Origin: Candidatus Hydromicrobium americanum
GTDB taxonomy: Bacteria; Actinomycetota; Humimicrobiia; Humimicrobiales; Humimicrobiaceae
Direction of reading: 5' to 3'
NCBI GenBank assembly: GCA_002779205.1
Contig: PEXF01000164.1
Location: 626-7,375 of the forward strand
Length of the DNA stretch: 6,750 bases
Positions 1-5,116 of this stretch are shown here, in pieces. Position numbers and translations under genes: made by a program. The notes below the pieces were generated by a model. That model made no database searches and had not been told where the DNA came from. It worked only from the letters and a program-made list of their open reading frames with translations. The stretch's first letter is position 1. Each line of letters starts with the position of its first letter.

Positions 1-137
1 GTTATCTCTTTTCCATCATCTAAAAAACTTTCCTTATCAAAAATTACTGACAGGGGTACGACTTTTATATCCAATTCTTTTACCATATCTTTTGGTATGT
101 CAGAAGTACTATCGGTAATGATTGCCACTTTACTCAT
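1..137 (-). CDS. DegV family protein, N-terminal part (cut by window edge)
   Basis: This is the first 45 codons of a minus-strand gene that continues beyond the left edge. The visible protein begins MSKVAIITDSTSDIPKDM and continues with an I-K-V-V-P-L-S-V-I-F segment. The TDSTSDIP motif followed by a VVPL strand is the characteristic start of DegV-family proteins, which bind long-chain fatty acids; in Firmicutes some (FakB) present the acid to the kinase FakA. The ATG at 135-137 is supported by a strong AGGAGG-type ribosome binding site at 141-148. The gene lies 46 bases downstream of the purine nucleoside phosphorylase gene in the same direction, so co-transcription is likely. The family call is firm. 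The exact ligand, and any FakB role, cannot be judged from the fragment. Confidence 0.88.
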   Translation of the reverse strand, partial: MSKVAIITDSTSDIPKDMVKELDIKVVPLSVIFDKESFLDDGKEI

Positions 138-183
138 TTTTCCTCCTTCTTTAAATTTCTAATTATTATTTAACAATTATAAT

Positions 184-1047
184 TTATGCTTTTTTTAAAA
201 TAATTTCAATTAACTTCGCAAACCTTTTACCTATAAAAATTTCTTTTTTAAAACCGTCAGAGTGACTGAACTTTTTTTCTTTATTTTTATTTTCAAATTC
301 AGGTTGATTTGACCTTTTTATGTTTCTTATATGCGATAGCCCCAATACCTTTATTTTTAGAAAATTTGCCATTATGACTTCTGGAACTGTTGACATTCCA
401 ACAGCATCAGCTCCTAACTTGCCCAGCATATCTATCTCAGCATTAGTTTCAAGTACCGGTCCTTTTACACCTGCATATACGCCTGTTTTTAATTTAAAAC
501 CAATACCTTCACCTGCTTCTTTTGCAATACCGGACAATTTTTTATCATATGGGCAACTCATATCAACAAAATAATCATGCTGTCTGCTATATTTGTTGCC
601 AAAAAATGGATTATCAAACATTAAATTTATATGATCTTTTATTATCATAATGTCGTCTTCAGTAAAGCCAGGATTTATTCCGCCTGCTGAATTGGTAATT
701 ATTAGATTATCTGTTGAAAGATTAGACAGTAAATTTACAGGATATACCACTTCTTTTATATCATACCCTTCATAGAGATGCAGCCTTCCGGAGAATATTA
801 GAATATTTTTATTTTCCAATTTTCCGTAAACAATAAATTTGCCATGACCATGAACGGCTGGAACTGACATATGGGGTATATCACTGATATTTAAGGTTAT
901 TTTACTCTGCAAAGGTAAAAAATCTATACATCTGTTAAGAAATGAACCCAGTATTAATCCAAAATCAATCTTTTCAGGTATATAGAAAGATAAATAATTA
1001 CATGTTTCTTTAAGTTTTTCTTTTCCCAGAAAAGCTGATTTGCTCAT
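184..1047 (-). CDS. purine nucleoside phosphorylase (trimeric PNP/MTAP-like family), divergent purine site
   Basis: The 287-residue protein has the usual length of trimeric purine nucleoside phosphorylases, which split purine nucleosides with phosphate into base and ribose-1-phosphate in cytoplasmic purine salvage. Visible landmarks are the phosphate loop LILGS (residues 31-35), GRLHLYEGY (87-95, with phosphate and sugar residues R88, H90 and Y92), NSAGGINP (119-126), DHINL (138-142), GPVLETNAE (196-204) and GMSTVPEVI (217-225). The family Asn (N242) and a late His (H262) are kept. Around the base, however, the aromatic before the ET Glu is Leu199, the usual Thr before N242 is Arg241, and the N-to-H loop is about six residues longer than in human PNP. 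The ATG lacks a clear ribosome binding site, but an in-frame stop lies shortly upstream and the N-terminal length fits. The preferred base (guanine, hypoxanthine or other) is uncertain. Confidence 0.9.
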   Translation of the reverse strand: MSKSAFLGKEKLKETCNYLSFYIPEKIDFGLILGSFLNRCIDFLPLQSKITLNISDIPHMSVPAVHGHGKFIVYGKLENKNILIFSGRLHLYEGYDIKEVVYPVNLLSNLSTDNLIITNSAGGINPGFTEDDIMIIKDHINLMFDNPFFGNKYSRQHDYFVDMSCPYDKKLSGIAKEAGEGIGFKLKTGVYAGVKGPVLETNAEIDMLGKLGADAVGMSTVPEVIMANFLKIKVLGLSHIRNIKRSNQPEFENKNKEKKFSHSDGFKKEIFIGKRFAKLIEIILKKA

Positions 1048-1092
1048 GAAATAAAAAGGTGGTTTAAATTACCTGTTAAGTATTTTTATTAA

Positions 1093-1101
1093 ATTTTAGC
1101 A
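1093..1101 (-). promoter_or_regulatory. extended -10 promoter for the PNP-degV unit
   Basis: On the minus strand the sequence reads TGCTAAAAT, an extended -10 element (TG, one base, TAAAAT), about 46 bases before the PNP start codon. No good -35 hexamer lies 17 bases upstream, as is usual for extended -10 promoters. Confidence 0.5.
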
Positions 1102-1140
1102 TACTTTTTATATTAAAAATAATTATTATTTTATTTTTTT

Positions 1141-1149
1141 TGGTATAAT
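1141..1149 (+). promoter_or_regulatory. extended -10 promoter for the substrate-binding protein gene
   Basis: The sequence TGGTATAAT is a perfect -10 hexamer with the extended TG, 55 bases before the ATG of the solute-binding protein gene. The -35 position is only AT-rich. It is divergent from the PNP promoter, with the two -10 elements about 40 bases apart. Confidence 0.6.
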
Positions 1150-1204
1150 CTTCCTATTATTTTTATAAGATTACTTATTGATTTATATATTCTGGAGCAA
1201 GTAA

Positions 1205-2401
1205 ATGAATTTAAAAAGAGTGTTTTTAAATAGGGCTTTTAGGCTTTTTCTTCTAGTTTTAATAATTTTTGCATTAATATACCTGGCGGTCAATCTCGGA
1301 GCCTGTGAGCCAAGAAAAAGAGTGATTAAAATTGGCAATCAGGCTGTTCTTTCAGGCGAGTATAGATCTTTTGGAGAAGATCAACTGGTAAGTATCAAAC
1401 TTGCTGCTTCCAAATTATCTCCTGTCAGAGTAGGAGGATTTGACTATGAAATTGAGGTAGTTACTAAAGATGATGAAGGCAATCCGGAAATAGCTTTTCT
1501 GGTTGCGCAGGAGATGGCAGATGAGGAAGTGGCAACTGTAATTGGTTCTACTTTCGATGGAACAACTAAAGTTTCCATACCTGTTTATGAAGAATATGGT
1601 ATACCTGTAATTTCTCCATATACTCAAAAAACTGAAATTTCTAAGATGGGGAATATTTTTTTTAGGATGGTAATGAATAATGAGCAGAAAATAGAAAATA
1701 TTGCAGATTTTATCGCAAATAAAATTAATCCACAAAAACTTATACTTATAAATAACCAGGAGGAATATTCAATAGAACTGGCTGATTACCTGAGAGAAGT
1801 ATTATCTAATTACGGTATAGAGACTGCGAAACCAATGTCAATAAAGATAGGTGAAGAGGATGTTGCAGTCATTGCAGAAAACCTGTTAATAGAGGGGCCG
1901 GATACTATATTCTTTTGTGGAAGTTATAATGAGCTGGCGTCTCTTATGACTAAAGCAAGAGAAATTGGTCTGGGGTCAAGATTTATAACAGAGAAATTGG
2001 GAATGGATGATAAGATTTTTGATTTAGCGGATGCACAGTATCTGGAAGGATTGATTGCAATAATTCCAGAACCGCCTTCCCTTGCCAGGTATTCCCAGGA
2101 TCCCAAGGCTGTAAATTTCTGGCATGATTTCAATAATTATTTAAGCCAGATGGACAATCCTGATATTAGTATCGATGGTCCTGGAGAATATGCTCCTTAC
2201 TGCTATGATTCTGTTTTTGTAATTATTGACGCCATGAAAAGATCCAATTCTATTTTGCCTGAAGATTATATAGATGAGCTTAAAACCACTTCATACGATG
2301 GAGTAGTAGGGCATATTGAATTTGATTCTAATGGTGACAGAGTAAGCCCGCAGTCGACAGTTTTTATAGTAAAAGATGGTGCCTGGATAAGATACGAATA
2401 A
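1205..2401 (+). CDS. ABC-type branched-chain amino acid-like substrate-binding protein (Peripla_BP_6), membrane anchored
   Basis: The 398-residue protein has an N-terminal export signal: basic residues, a hydrophobic helix at about 14-30, then LGAC (31-34), a plausible but weak lipobox with Asn at -4. The mature part begins with a first strand and loop (IKIGNQAVLSGEYRSFGEDQ), followed by VVTKDDEGNPEIA and VATVIGSTFDGTT, the pattern of LivJ/Peripla_BP_6 proteins that bind amino acids or related small ligands outside the membrane. GGAG at 1194-1197 sits seven bases before the ATG. No permease (LivH/LivM) or ATPase (LivF/LivG) gene is nearby, so this is an orphan receptor: it may feed a transporter encoded elsewhere or act as a sensor. 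The fold is clear; the ligand is not. An uncleaved signal anchor is the alternative to a lipoprotein. Confidence 0.87.
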   Translation: MNLKRVFLNRAFRLFLLVLIIFALIYLAVNLGACEPRKRVIKIGNQAVLSGEYRSFGEDQLVSIKLAASKLSPVRVGGFDYEIEVVTKDDEGNPEIAFLVAQEMADEEVATVIGSTFDGTTKVSIPVYEEYGIPVISPYTQKTEISKMGNIFFRMVMNNEQKIENIADFIANKINPQKLILINNQEEYSIELADYLREVLSNYGIETAKPMSIKIGEEDVAVIAENLLIEGPDTIFFCGSYNELASLMTKAREIGLGSRFITEKLGMDDKIFDLADAQYLEGLIAIIPEPPSLARYSQDPKAVNFWHDFNNYLSQMDNPDISIDGPGEYAPYCYDSVFVIIDAMKRSNSILPEDYIDELKTTSYDGVVGHIEFDSNGDRVSPQSTVFIVKDGAWIRYE

Positions 2402-2460
2402 GAAAATATAAAATTTAATTTTTTTTAGAGAGGTTTTTAATTTTGCGGTATCTGGTTTTA

Positions 2461-2487
2461 TTGACTTTTTATTTTGCCTATTATAAT
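2461..2487 (+). promoter_or_regulatory. promoter before the AmaP-like gene
   Basis: TTGACT at 2461-2466 and TATAAT at 2482-2487 are good hexamers, but with a short 15-base spacer (16 if the -35 is read one base earlier). It lies about 45 bases before the GTG start and may give the gene its own transcript. Confidence 0.5.
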
Positions 2488-2532
2488 CTTTAAATGCTTC
2501 TTATCTTTTAAAATGTTTTATGGAGGTGTGGA

Positions 2533-3162
2533 GTGAATATATTTAATAAAGTAATCGTTTTGCTAATATTAATCTGTATAATCTGTGTATCACTTATTTC
2601 TATTGTAAATGTATTTATGGAATATTTTAAGTGGTCAGATCTTGCTTTAAAGGTTTTTAATCCGGAAAATGAAGTCAATGCATTTATTGCTGCTCTCGCT
2701 TTACTTGCGGTATTTTCTATAAGTATATTTATAATGTTATTGGAGTTTTATAGAAGGGGAACAAGAGTAGCAAATATATCCAGCTCTAAAACAGGAAATG
2801 CTATGGTGACATTAGAGACTGTGGCTATGCAGATAAAAAATGCAGTAATTAAAATAGATGGTCTGGAAGAAATTAAAGTAAAAATAGTTCCAAAGGCAAC
2901 AGGTATAATAATTAATATGAATGCTAAATTAAACGAGGATCTGGAAATCCCCGAGAAGATGCAGGAAATAATAAATGAAGCTGCCGGTATTGTATCGGAT
3001 AAACTGGGTATTAAAGTTATAAAGACTAATCTTACTGTTATTGGCCTTGTTGCTGGAAGGAAAGAAAAAGAAGTAAGGAAAAAAGGGGAAGAAGAAGAGG
3101 CGGTAGAAGCAGTACGGGAAGAAGCTGAGGATGTTTCTGAAATAGAAGATGATGACAGATAA
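2533..3162 (+). CDS. amaP: AmaP-like alkaline shock response membrane anchor protein
   Basis: The 209-residue protein has two transmembrane helices (about 6-28 and 49-71) separated by a short loop. A soluble domain follows (about 85-172) with GNAMVTLETVAMQIKNAV and an IKVKIVPKATGIIINMNAKL strand pair, resembling the Asp23/Gls24 fold. A highly charged, mostly acidic tail follows (175-209). This is the architecture of AmaP, which anchors the Asp23 envelope-stress protein at the membrane in staphylococci. The gene starts with GTG; GGAGG at 2522-2526, six bases before it, decides the start. AmaP is usually next to asp23/gls24 and a DUF2273 gene, but neither is in this window. The tRNA-Gly lies downstream, separated only by the IS200/IS605 relic, so AmaP transcripts may read into it. 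Partner and stress role are inferred from the family. Confidence 0.78.
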   Translation: MNIFNKVIVLLILICIICVSLISIVNVFMEYFKWSDLALKVFNPENEVNAFIAALALLAVFSISIFIMLLEFYRRGTRVANISSSKTGNAMVTLETVAMQIKNAVIKIDGLEEIKVKIVPKATGIIINMNAKLNEDLEIPEKMQEIINEAAGIVSDKLGIKVIKTNLTVIGLVAGRKEKEVRKKGEEEEAVEAVREEAEDVSEIEDDDR

Positions 3163-3173
3163 AATTATTTGAT

Positions 3174-3332
3174 TTTTATCAAAGTCAGCTGTAAGACTCC
3201 TGACTTAAGGAAGGAGATATAAAGCTGTCAACTAATGACGGTCGGGCATACCGTTTCCACCTGTGGAGTGAATCTGTTAGGAATCACTGTGAAGAAGGAA
3301 TCTCTCGTCCTTTAGGGTGGAGAGGATGTCAA
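3174..3332 (+). mobile_element. IS200/IS605-type relic with intact right end; left boundary uncertain
   Basis: The right end is well defined. A GAAT tetranucleotide (3298-3301) abuts a terminal hairpin (CTCTCGTCC at 3302-3310, loop TTTA, GGGTGGAGAG at 3315-3324), followed by TCAA at 3329-3332. In IS608 the right cleavage site is TCAA and is recognised by a GAAT guide at the foot of the right-end hairpin, so the layout matches. On the left, a perfect 7-bp hairpin (AAGTCAG 3182-3188, CTGACTT 3200-3206, 11-base loop) could be the left-end hairpin, and TTGAT at 3169-3173 could be the target/TAM, as in ISDra2; TTTAT at 3175-3179 is an alternative. If so, this is a roughly 159-base non-autonomous element. 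No TnpA gene and only the TnpB tail remain. The hairpin at 3182-3206 could instead be a transcription feature of the AmaP gene. Confidence 0.68.
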
Positions 3333-3352
3333 AAAGCGGGCTTAGTATATCG
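3230..3352 (+). ncRNA. omega-RNA (TnpB guide RNA) scaffold with predicted guide at 3333-3352
   Basis: The 3' part of IS200/IS605 tnpB transcripts is kept as the guide RNA of the TnpB nuclease: the scaffold ends at the element's right end and the flanking DNA supplies the guide. Here the scaffold keeps several hairpins: CGGT/ACCG (3239-3242, 3250-3253), TCCA/TGGA (3256-3259, 3264-3267), AGTGA/TCACT (3267-3271, 3284-3288; sharing base 3267 with the previous one) and the terminal CTCTCGTCC/GGGTGGAGAG hairpin with a TTTA loop, then GGATGTCAA. The guide would start AAAGCGGGCTTAGTATATC, that is three A's and then the 5' end of the tRNA-Gly gene. No local tnpB is present, so any activity would need TnpB from another copy. 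Transcription is not shown; readthrough from amaP is the likeliest source. Confidence 0.65.
3235..3315 (+). pseudogene. tnpB: remnant of TnpB C-terminus overlapping the omega-RNA
   Basis: The frame from 3235 to the TAG at 3313-3315 encodes a 26-residue tail containing T-V-S-T-C-G-V and ending VKKESLVL. This resembles the extreme C-terminus of IS200/IS605 TnpB proteins, where an A/T-C-G motif and a final V-K-Q/K-E sequence precede a stop inside the right-end hairpin. The catalytic RuvC residues and zinc-finger cysteines are absent: everything upstream is gone. The frame is probably retained only because it overlaps the guide-RNA scaffold. It should not be annotated as a working gene. Confidence 0.55.
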
Positions 3353-3409
3353 GTAGTACATGAGCTTCCCAAGCTCAAGAGGCGGGTCCGACTCCCGTAG
3401 CCCGCTCCA
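3336..3409 (+). tRNA. tRNA-Gly (anticodon CCC), CCA encoded, C55 in T loop
   Basis: The 74-base gene folds as a complete cloverleaf. Acceptor GCGGGCT pairs with AGCCCGC, and the D arm GTAT/GTAC carries GG in its loop. The anticodon stem TGAGC/GCTCA encloses TTCCCAA, giving anticodon CCC (3368-3370), which reads GGG. A 4-base variable loop precedes T arm GCGGG/CCCGT, and the gene ends with discriminator T and encoded CCA. It is close to E. coli glyU in length and layout. One oddity is the T loop, TCCGACT, where the nearly universal T55 (pseudouridine 55 in the tRNA) is C. The G49-T65 pair is a wobble. The IS200/IS605 relic ends three bases upstream, so the tRNA has no obvious promoter of its own and probably depends on readthrough. 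Confidence 0.95.
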
Positions 3410-3424
3410 TTAAAAGAATAATTT

Positions 3425-3438
3425 GTTACGAAAGTAAT
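3425..3438 (+). terminator. weak hairpin after tRNA-Gly
   Basis: GTTAC and GTAAT pair around a GAAA tetraloop just after the tRNA, and an AT-rich stretch with a T run near 3460-3468 follows. The stem is short and the T run is distant, so termination here is only possible. Confidence 0.28.
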
Positions 3439-3484
3439 TATATTTATTAATTAATTTTATTTTTTTTTATATTAATGGGTATAT

Positions 3485-3490
3485 TATAAT
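3485..3490 (+). promoter_or_regulatory. -10 element before the 50-residue protein gene
   Basis: A perfect TATAAT lies 45 bases before the ATG of the small gene. The -35 position is a T run without a clear TTGACA, so this is a moderate promoter candidate. Confidence 0.4.
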
Positions 3491-3535
3491 TGAATAGTGG
3501 TTTATAAGTTGAGCTCTTGAGAAAGGAAGAATAAT

Positions 3536-3688
3536 ATGGCAGATATACTATCAGAACTTGATAAATATATTCCTGAGGATAATCCAAGAAGATGGACAAA
3601 GCTTTCAAGCGATATTGATTTCAGAAGACTTCAATTAACTCTTTTAAAGGAAATATTGATTGAATTAAAGCAAATCAATGCCAAATAA
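3536..3688 (+). CDS. small hypothetical protein, 50 residues
   Basis: The short frame begins ATG-GCA and encodes 50 residues starting MADILSELDKYIPEDNPRRW and ending in an L-L-K-E-I-L-I-E-L-K-Q-I-N-A-K helix. AAGGAAG at 3523-3529 is a good ribosome binding site six bases before the ATG, and a TATAAT element lies upstream, so it looks like a real gene despite its size. The sequence is soluble and mixed-charge, with no signal peptide, membrane helix or metal-binding cysteines. The C-terminal third should form an amphipathic helix suited to dimerisation or partner binding. I do not recognise the family. It stands alone between tRNA-Gly and the convergent ilvE gene, so context gives no function. 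Confidence 0.62.
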   Translation: MADILSELDKYIPEDNPRRWTKLSSDIDFRRLQLTLLKEILIELKQINAK

Positions 3689-3719
3689 TTGATGTTAGAT
3701 GATAATTGTTCAAATATTT

Positions 3720-3744
3720 ATACAGTTAATTAAGGATTCTGTAT
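3720..3744. terminator. possible weak bidirectional terminator between small gene and ilvE
   Basis: ATACAG (3720-3725) and CTGTAT (3739-3744) are a perfect 6-base inverted repeat in the 56-base gap between the two convergent genes, with AT-rich flanks on both sides. There is no clean T run, so support is weak. Confidence 0.28.
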
Positions 3745-4665
3745 TTATACTTTCTGGCACCAATCGGAATATTTGCTAACCTCATTTTTTACTAGCCGGA
3801 AATAAAGGTCCTGCAGCCTTTTTGTAATCGGTCCCATTTCTCCATTACCAACAGGACGCTTGTCCACATAACCTATAGGAGAAATTTGAGCTCCTGTTCC
3901 ACAGAAGAATAGCTCATCTGAAGTATATAGTTCAGTCCTGTCTATTGATCTTTCTATAACTTTAATATTTTCATCTTCTCTAGCCAGCTTTATTACTGTA
4001 TCTCTGGTAATTCCTTCTAATATATCATCAGTTACCGGAGGAGTAATCAAAGTACCGTTCTTAACCATAAAAACATTCATAGCGCTTCCTTCACTCACGT
4101 GTTTCCCATCAGCTGTTAGGACCAGTGCTTCATCAAAGCCGTTCAGCAATGCCTCTGTCTTTTGCAGGGCAGCATTAACGTACGAACCAGATATTTTTGC
4201 GCGTGGAGGTATAGCATTGTCTGAAATACGTTCCCACGAAGAAATGCAGACACTTATTGCTCTGCTGGTATCCAGATATTCTCCAAGAGGTATAGAATAT
4301 ATAAAAAGATTCTGCTTGTTACCGATTAATTTGGGTCCTATATCCAGTCCACTATTATAAGCAAAGGGTCTTATATAACAGTCTTCAGTGTACATTTCTT
4401 TTTTTAACAATTCGATGGTTATATCGCAAAGTTCTTTTATAGAATATTTTATTTCTATCATCATTATCGAGGAATTGATAATGAGTCTCCTGTAATGGTC
4501 TTCCATTCTGAAAACATGACTTATTTTGGTCTTTTCATTCCAGTAACTTCTGATTCCTTCAAAAACCCCGGTGCCATACTGTAGAGCATTAGTTCTAATG
4601 TCTATCTTTGCCTGATCAATTGGTACTATTTTCCCTTCAAAAAAAGCATATTTAGGGTTAGCCAT
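3745..4665 (-). CDS. ilvE: branched-chain amino acid aminotransferase (class IV PLP enzyme)
   Basis: The 306-residue protein matches bacterial IlvE in length. It uses pyridoxal phosphate to exchange the amino group between glutamate and the 2-oxo acids of valine, leucine and isoleucine in the cytoplasm. Landmarks in order are YGTGVFEGIR (30-39), the IRPFAYNSG strand (98-106), the PLP Lys157 in IPPRAKISGSYVNA, EGSAMNVF (192-199, whose Glu holds the PLP ring nitrogen), the EGITRDTV turn (217-224) and GTGAQISPI (256-264). AGAGG at 4671-4675 precedes the ATG. It has its own TTGCAA/TACAAT promoter. No other ilv or leu gene is in the window. The insertion-sequence relic and the structured RNA upstream may have separated it from an older control region. 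D-amino acid or aminodeoxychorismate activity is the class IV alternative, but the motifs favour IlvE. Confidence 0.93.
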   Translation of the reverse strand: MANPKYAFFEGKIVPIDQAKIDIRTNALQYGTGVFEGIRSYWNEKTKISHVFRMEDHYRRLIINSSIMMIEIKYSIKELCDITIELLKKEMYTEDCYIRPFAYNSGLDIGPKLIGNKQNLFIYSIPLGEYLDTSRAISVCISSWERISDNAIPPRAKISGSYVNAALQKTEALLNGFDEALVLTADGKHVSEGSAMNVFMVKNGTLITPPVTDDILEGITRDTVIKLAREDENIKVIERSIDRTELYTSDELFFCGTGAQISPIGYVDKRPVGNGEMGPITKRLQDLYFRLVKNEVSKYSDWCQKV

Positions 4666-4697
4666 AATTTCCTCTTTTTTAGATTTTAATTTGTAAT

Positions 4698-4726
4698 ATT
4701 GTACTTATTTTAATTTCATTTTGCAA
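4698..4726 (-). promoter_or_regulatory. sigma-A type promoter for ilvE
   Basis: On the minus strand TTGCAA (4726-4721) and TACAAT (4703-4698) are separated by 17 bases, about 32 bases before the ilvE ATG. It lies between ilvE and the outer end of the insertion-sequence relic, so ilvE can be transcribed without anything further upstream. Confidence 0.65.
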
Positions 4727-4753
4727 TTGGTAGTTCAATTTCTGTTACAGCCT

Positions 4754-4766
4754 ATTAGAAATGTCC
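4754..4766 (+). repeat. 13-base repeat, copy 1 (ATTAGAAATGTCC)
   Basis: Exact direct copy of the repeat at 4779-4791. It is probably the outer transposase binding site in the terminus of the insertion-sequence relic. Confidence 0.75.
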
Positions 4767-4778
4767 CATATCTGGCCG

Positions 4779-4791
4779 ATTAGAAATGTCC
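4779..4791 (+). repeat. 13-base repeat, copy 2 (ATTAGAAATGTCC)
   Basis: Second exact copy, start-to-start distance 25 bases. It is the inner repeat, about 18 bases from the stop codon of the transposase remnant. Confidence 0.75.
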
Positions 4792-4808
4792 TCTTTTATA
4801 TCTAGTAG

Positions 4809-4922
4809 CTAGCCTCCTCTGCCTTTCATTTTACCTCTCCAAGGATGATAAGGCTTGGGTTTAATAGGGACTCTTATCTTATCCTTATTCTCTAAATTAA
4901 TATTCTTTTTGGTTGATTTATT
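4809..4922 (-). pseudogene. transposase C-terminal fragment
   Basis: Reading the minus strand from 4922 to the TAG at 4811-4809 gives 37 residues rich in Lys, Pro and Asn, including RVPIKPKPYHPWRGKMKGR. A Pro-rich stretch, then HPWR and a basic end just inside the terminus, is a common ending of IS481/IS1202-like DDE transposases. An in-frame TGA at 4925-4923 blocks it, and the sequence further upstream does not look like a transposase in any frame. The integrase core with its DDE residues is absent. Confidence 0.55.
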
Positions 4923-5043
4923 TCACTTATAAGAAGATTTATTTGTACATATCAAGTAAAATTCATTATATAGAACAAATTACCACTGTAAAAAATTGTA
5001 GCATTTAATAGGTTGAATACTTTATTTATAGACTTACAGGATT

Positions 5044-5116
5044 AAAAAAAGCAAAAAGAAACCCCAAGTTATCTTTTACCATAGCTTTCGCTTTAGGCTA
5101 CTTAAAATCTTGGGGT
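5044..5116 (-). terminator. intrinsic terminator-like end of the structured RNA
   Basis: On the minus strand ACCCCAAG (5116-5109) pairs perfectly with CTTGGGGT (5068-5061), with inner GTAGC/GCTAT pairing possible. TTTCTTTTTGC and a T7 run follow at 5060-5044. The large loop is unusual, but the stem plus T tract is convincing. Confidence 0.6.

Larger units (their letters stand above)
4742..4922 (-). mobile_element. insertion-sequence relic: one terminus and transposase tail
   Basis: One end of an insertion sequence is recognisable. It holds two exact copies of ATTAGAAATGTCC 25 bases apart, as expected for transposase binding sites in a terminal inverted repeat, next to a stop codon and a short transposase-like C-terminal reading frame on the minus strand. 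The outer tip may be TGTTACAGCC from 4742. The rest of the transposase gene and the other terminus are missing, so the element is dead. The repeat and the HPWR tail recall DDE elements of the IS481 or IS1202/ISNCY type; the family call is tentative. Confidence 0.55.

Noticed and set aside
1415..1735. Minus-strand open frame inside the binding-protein gene
   Set aside because: It is antisense to a well-supported gene and its product has low-complexity Ile/Phe/Tyr composition typical of a shadow frame.
2402..2430. AAAATTTAATTTT palindrome as terminator of the binding-protein gene
   Set aside because: It is an A/T-only stem of six pairs with one loop base, too weak to support termination.
3182..3206. 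Hairpin AAGTCAG/CTGACTT as the amaP terminator
   Set aside because: No T run follows on the plus strand; purine-rich sequence follows instead. The left-end hairpin of the IS relic fits better, though not proven.
3314..3320. AGGGTGG resembling the T-box core
   Set aside because: It is the descending strand of the right-end hairpin of the IS relic; the ACCGCG partner and stem I motifs are absent, and a tRNA, not an amino acid gene, follows.
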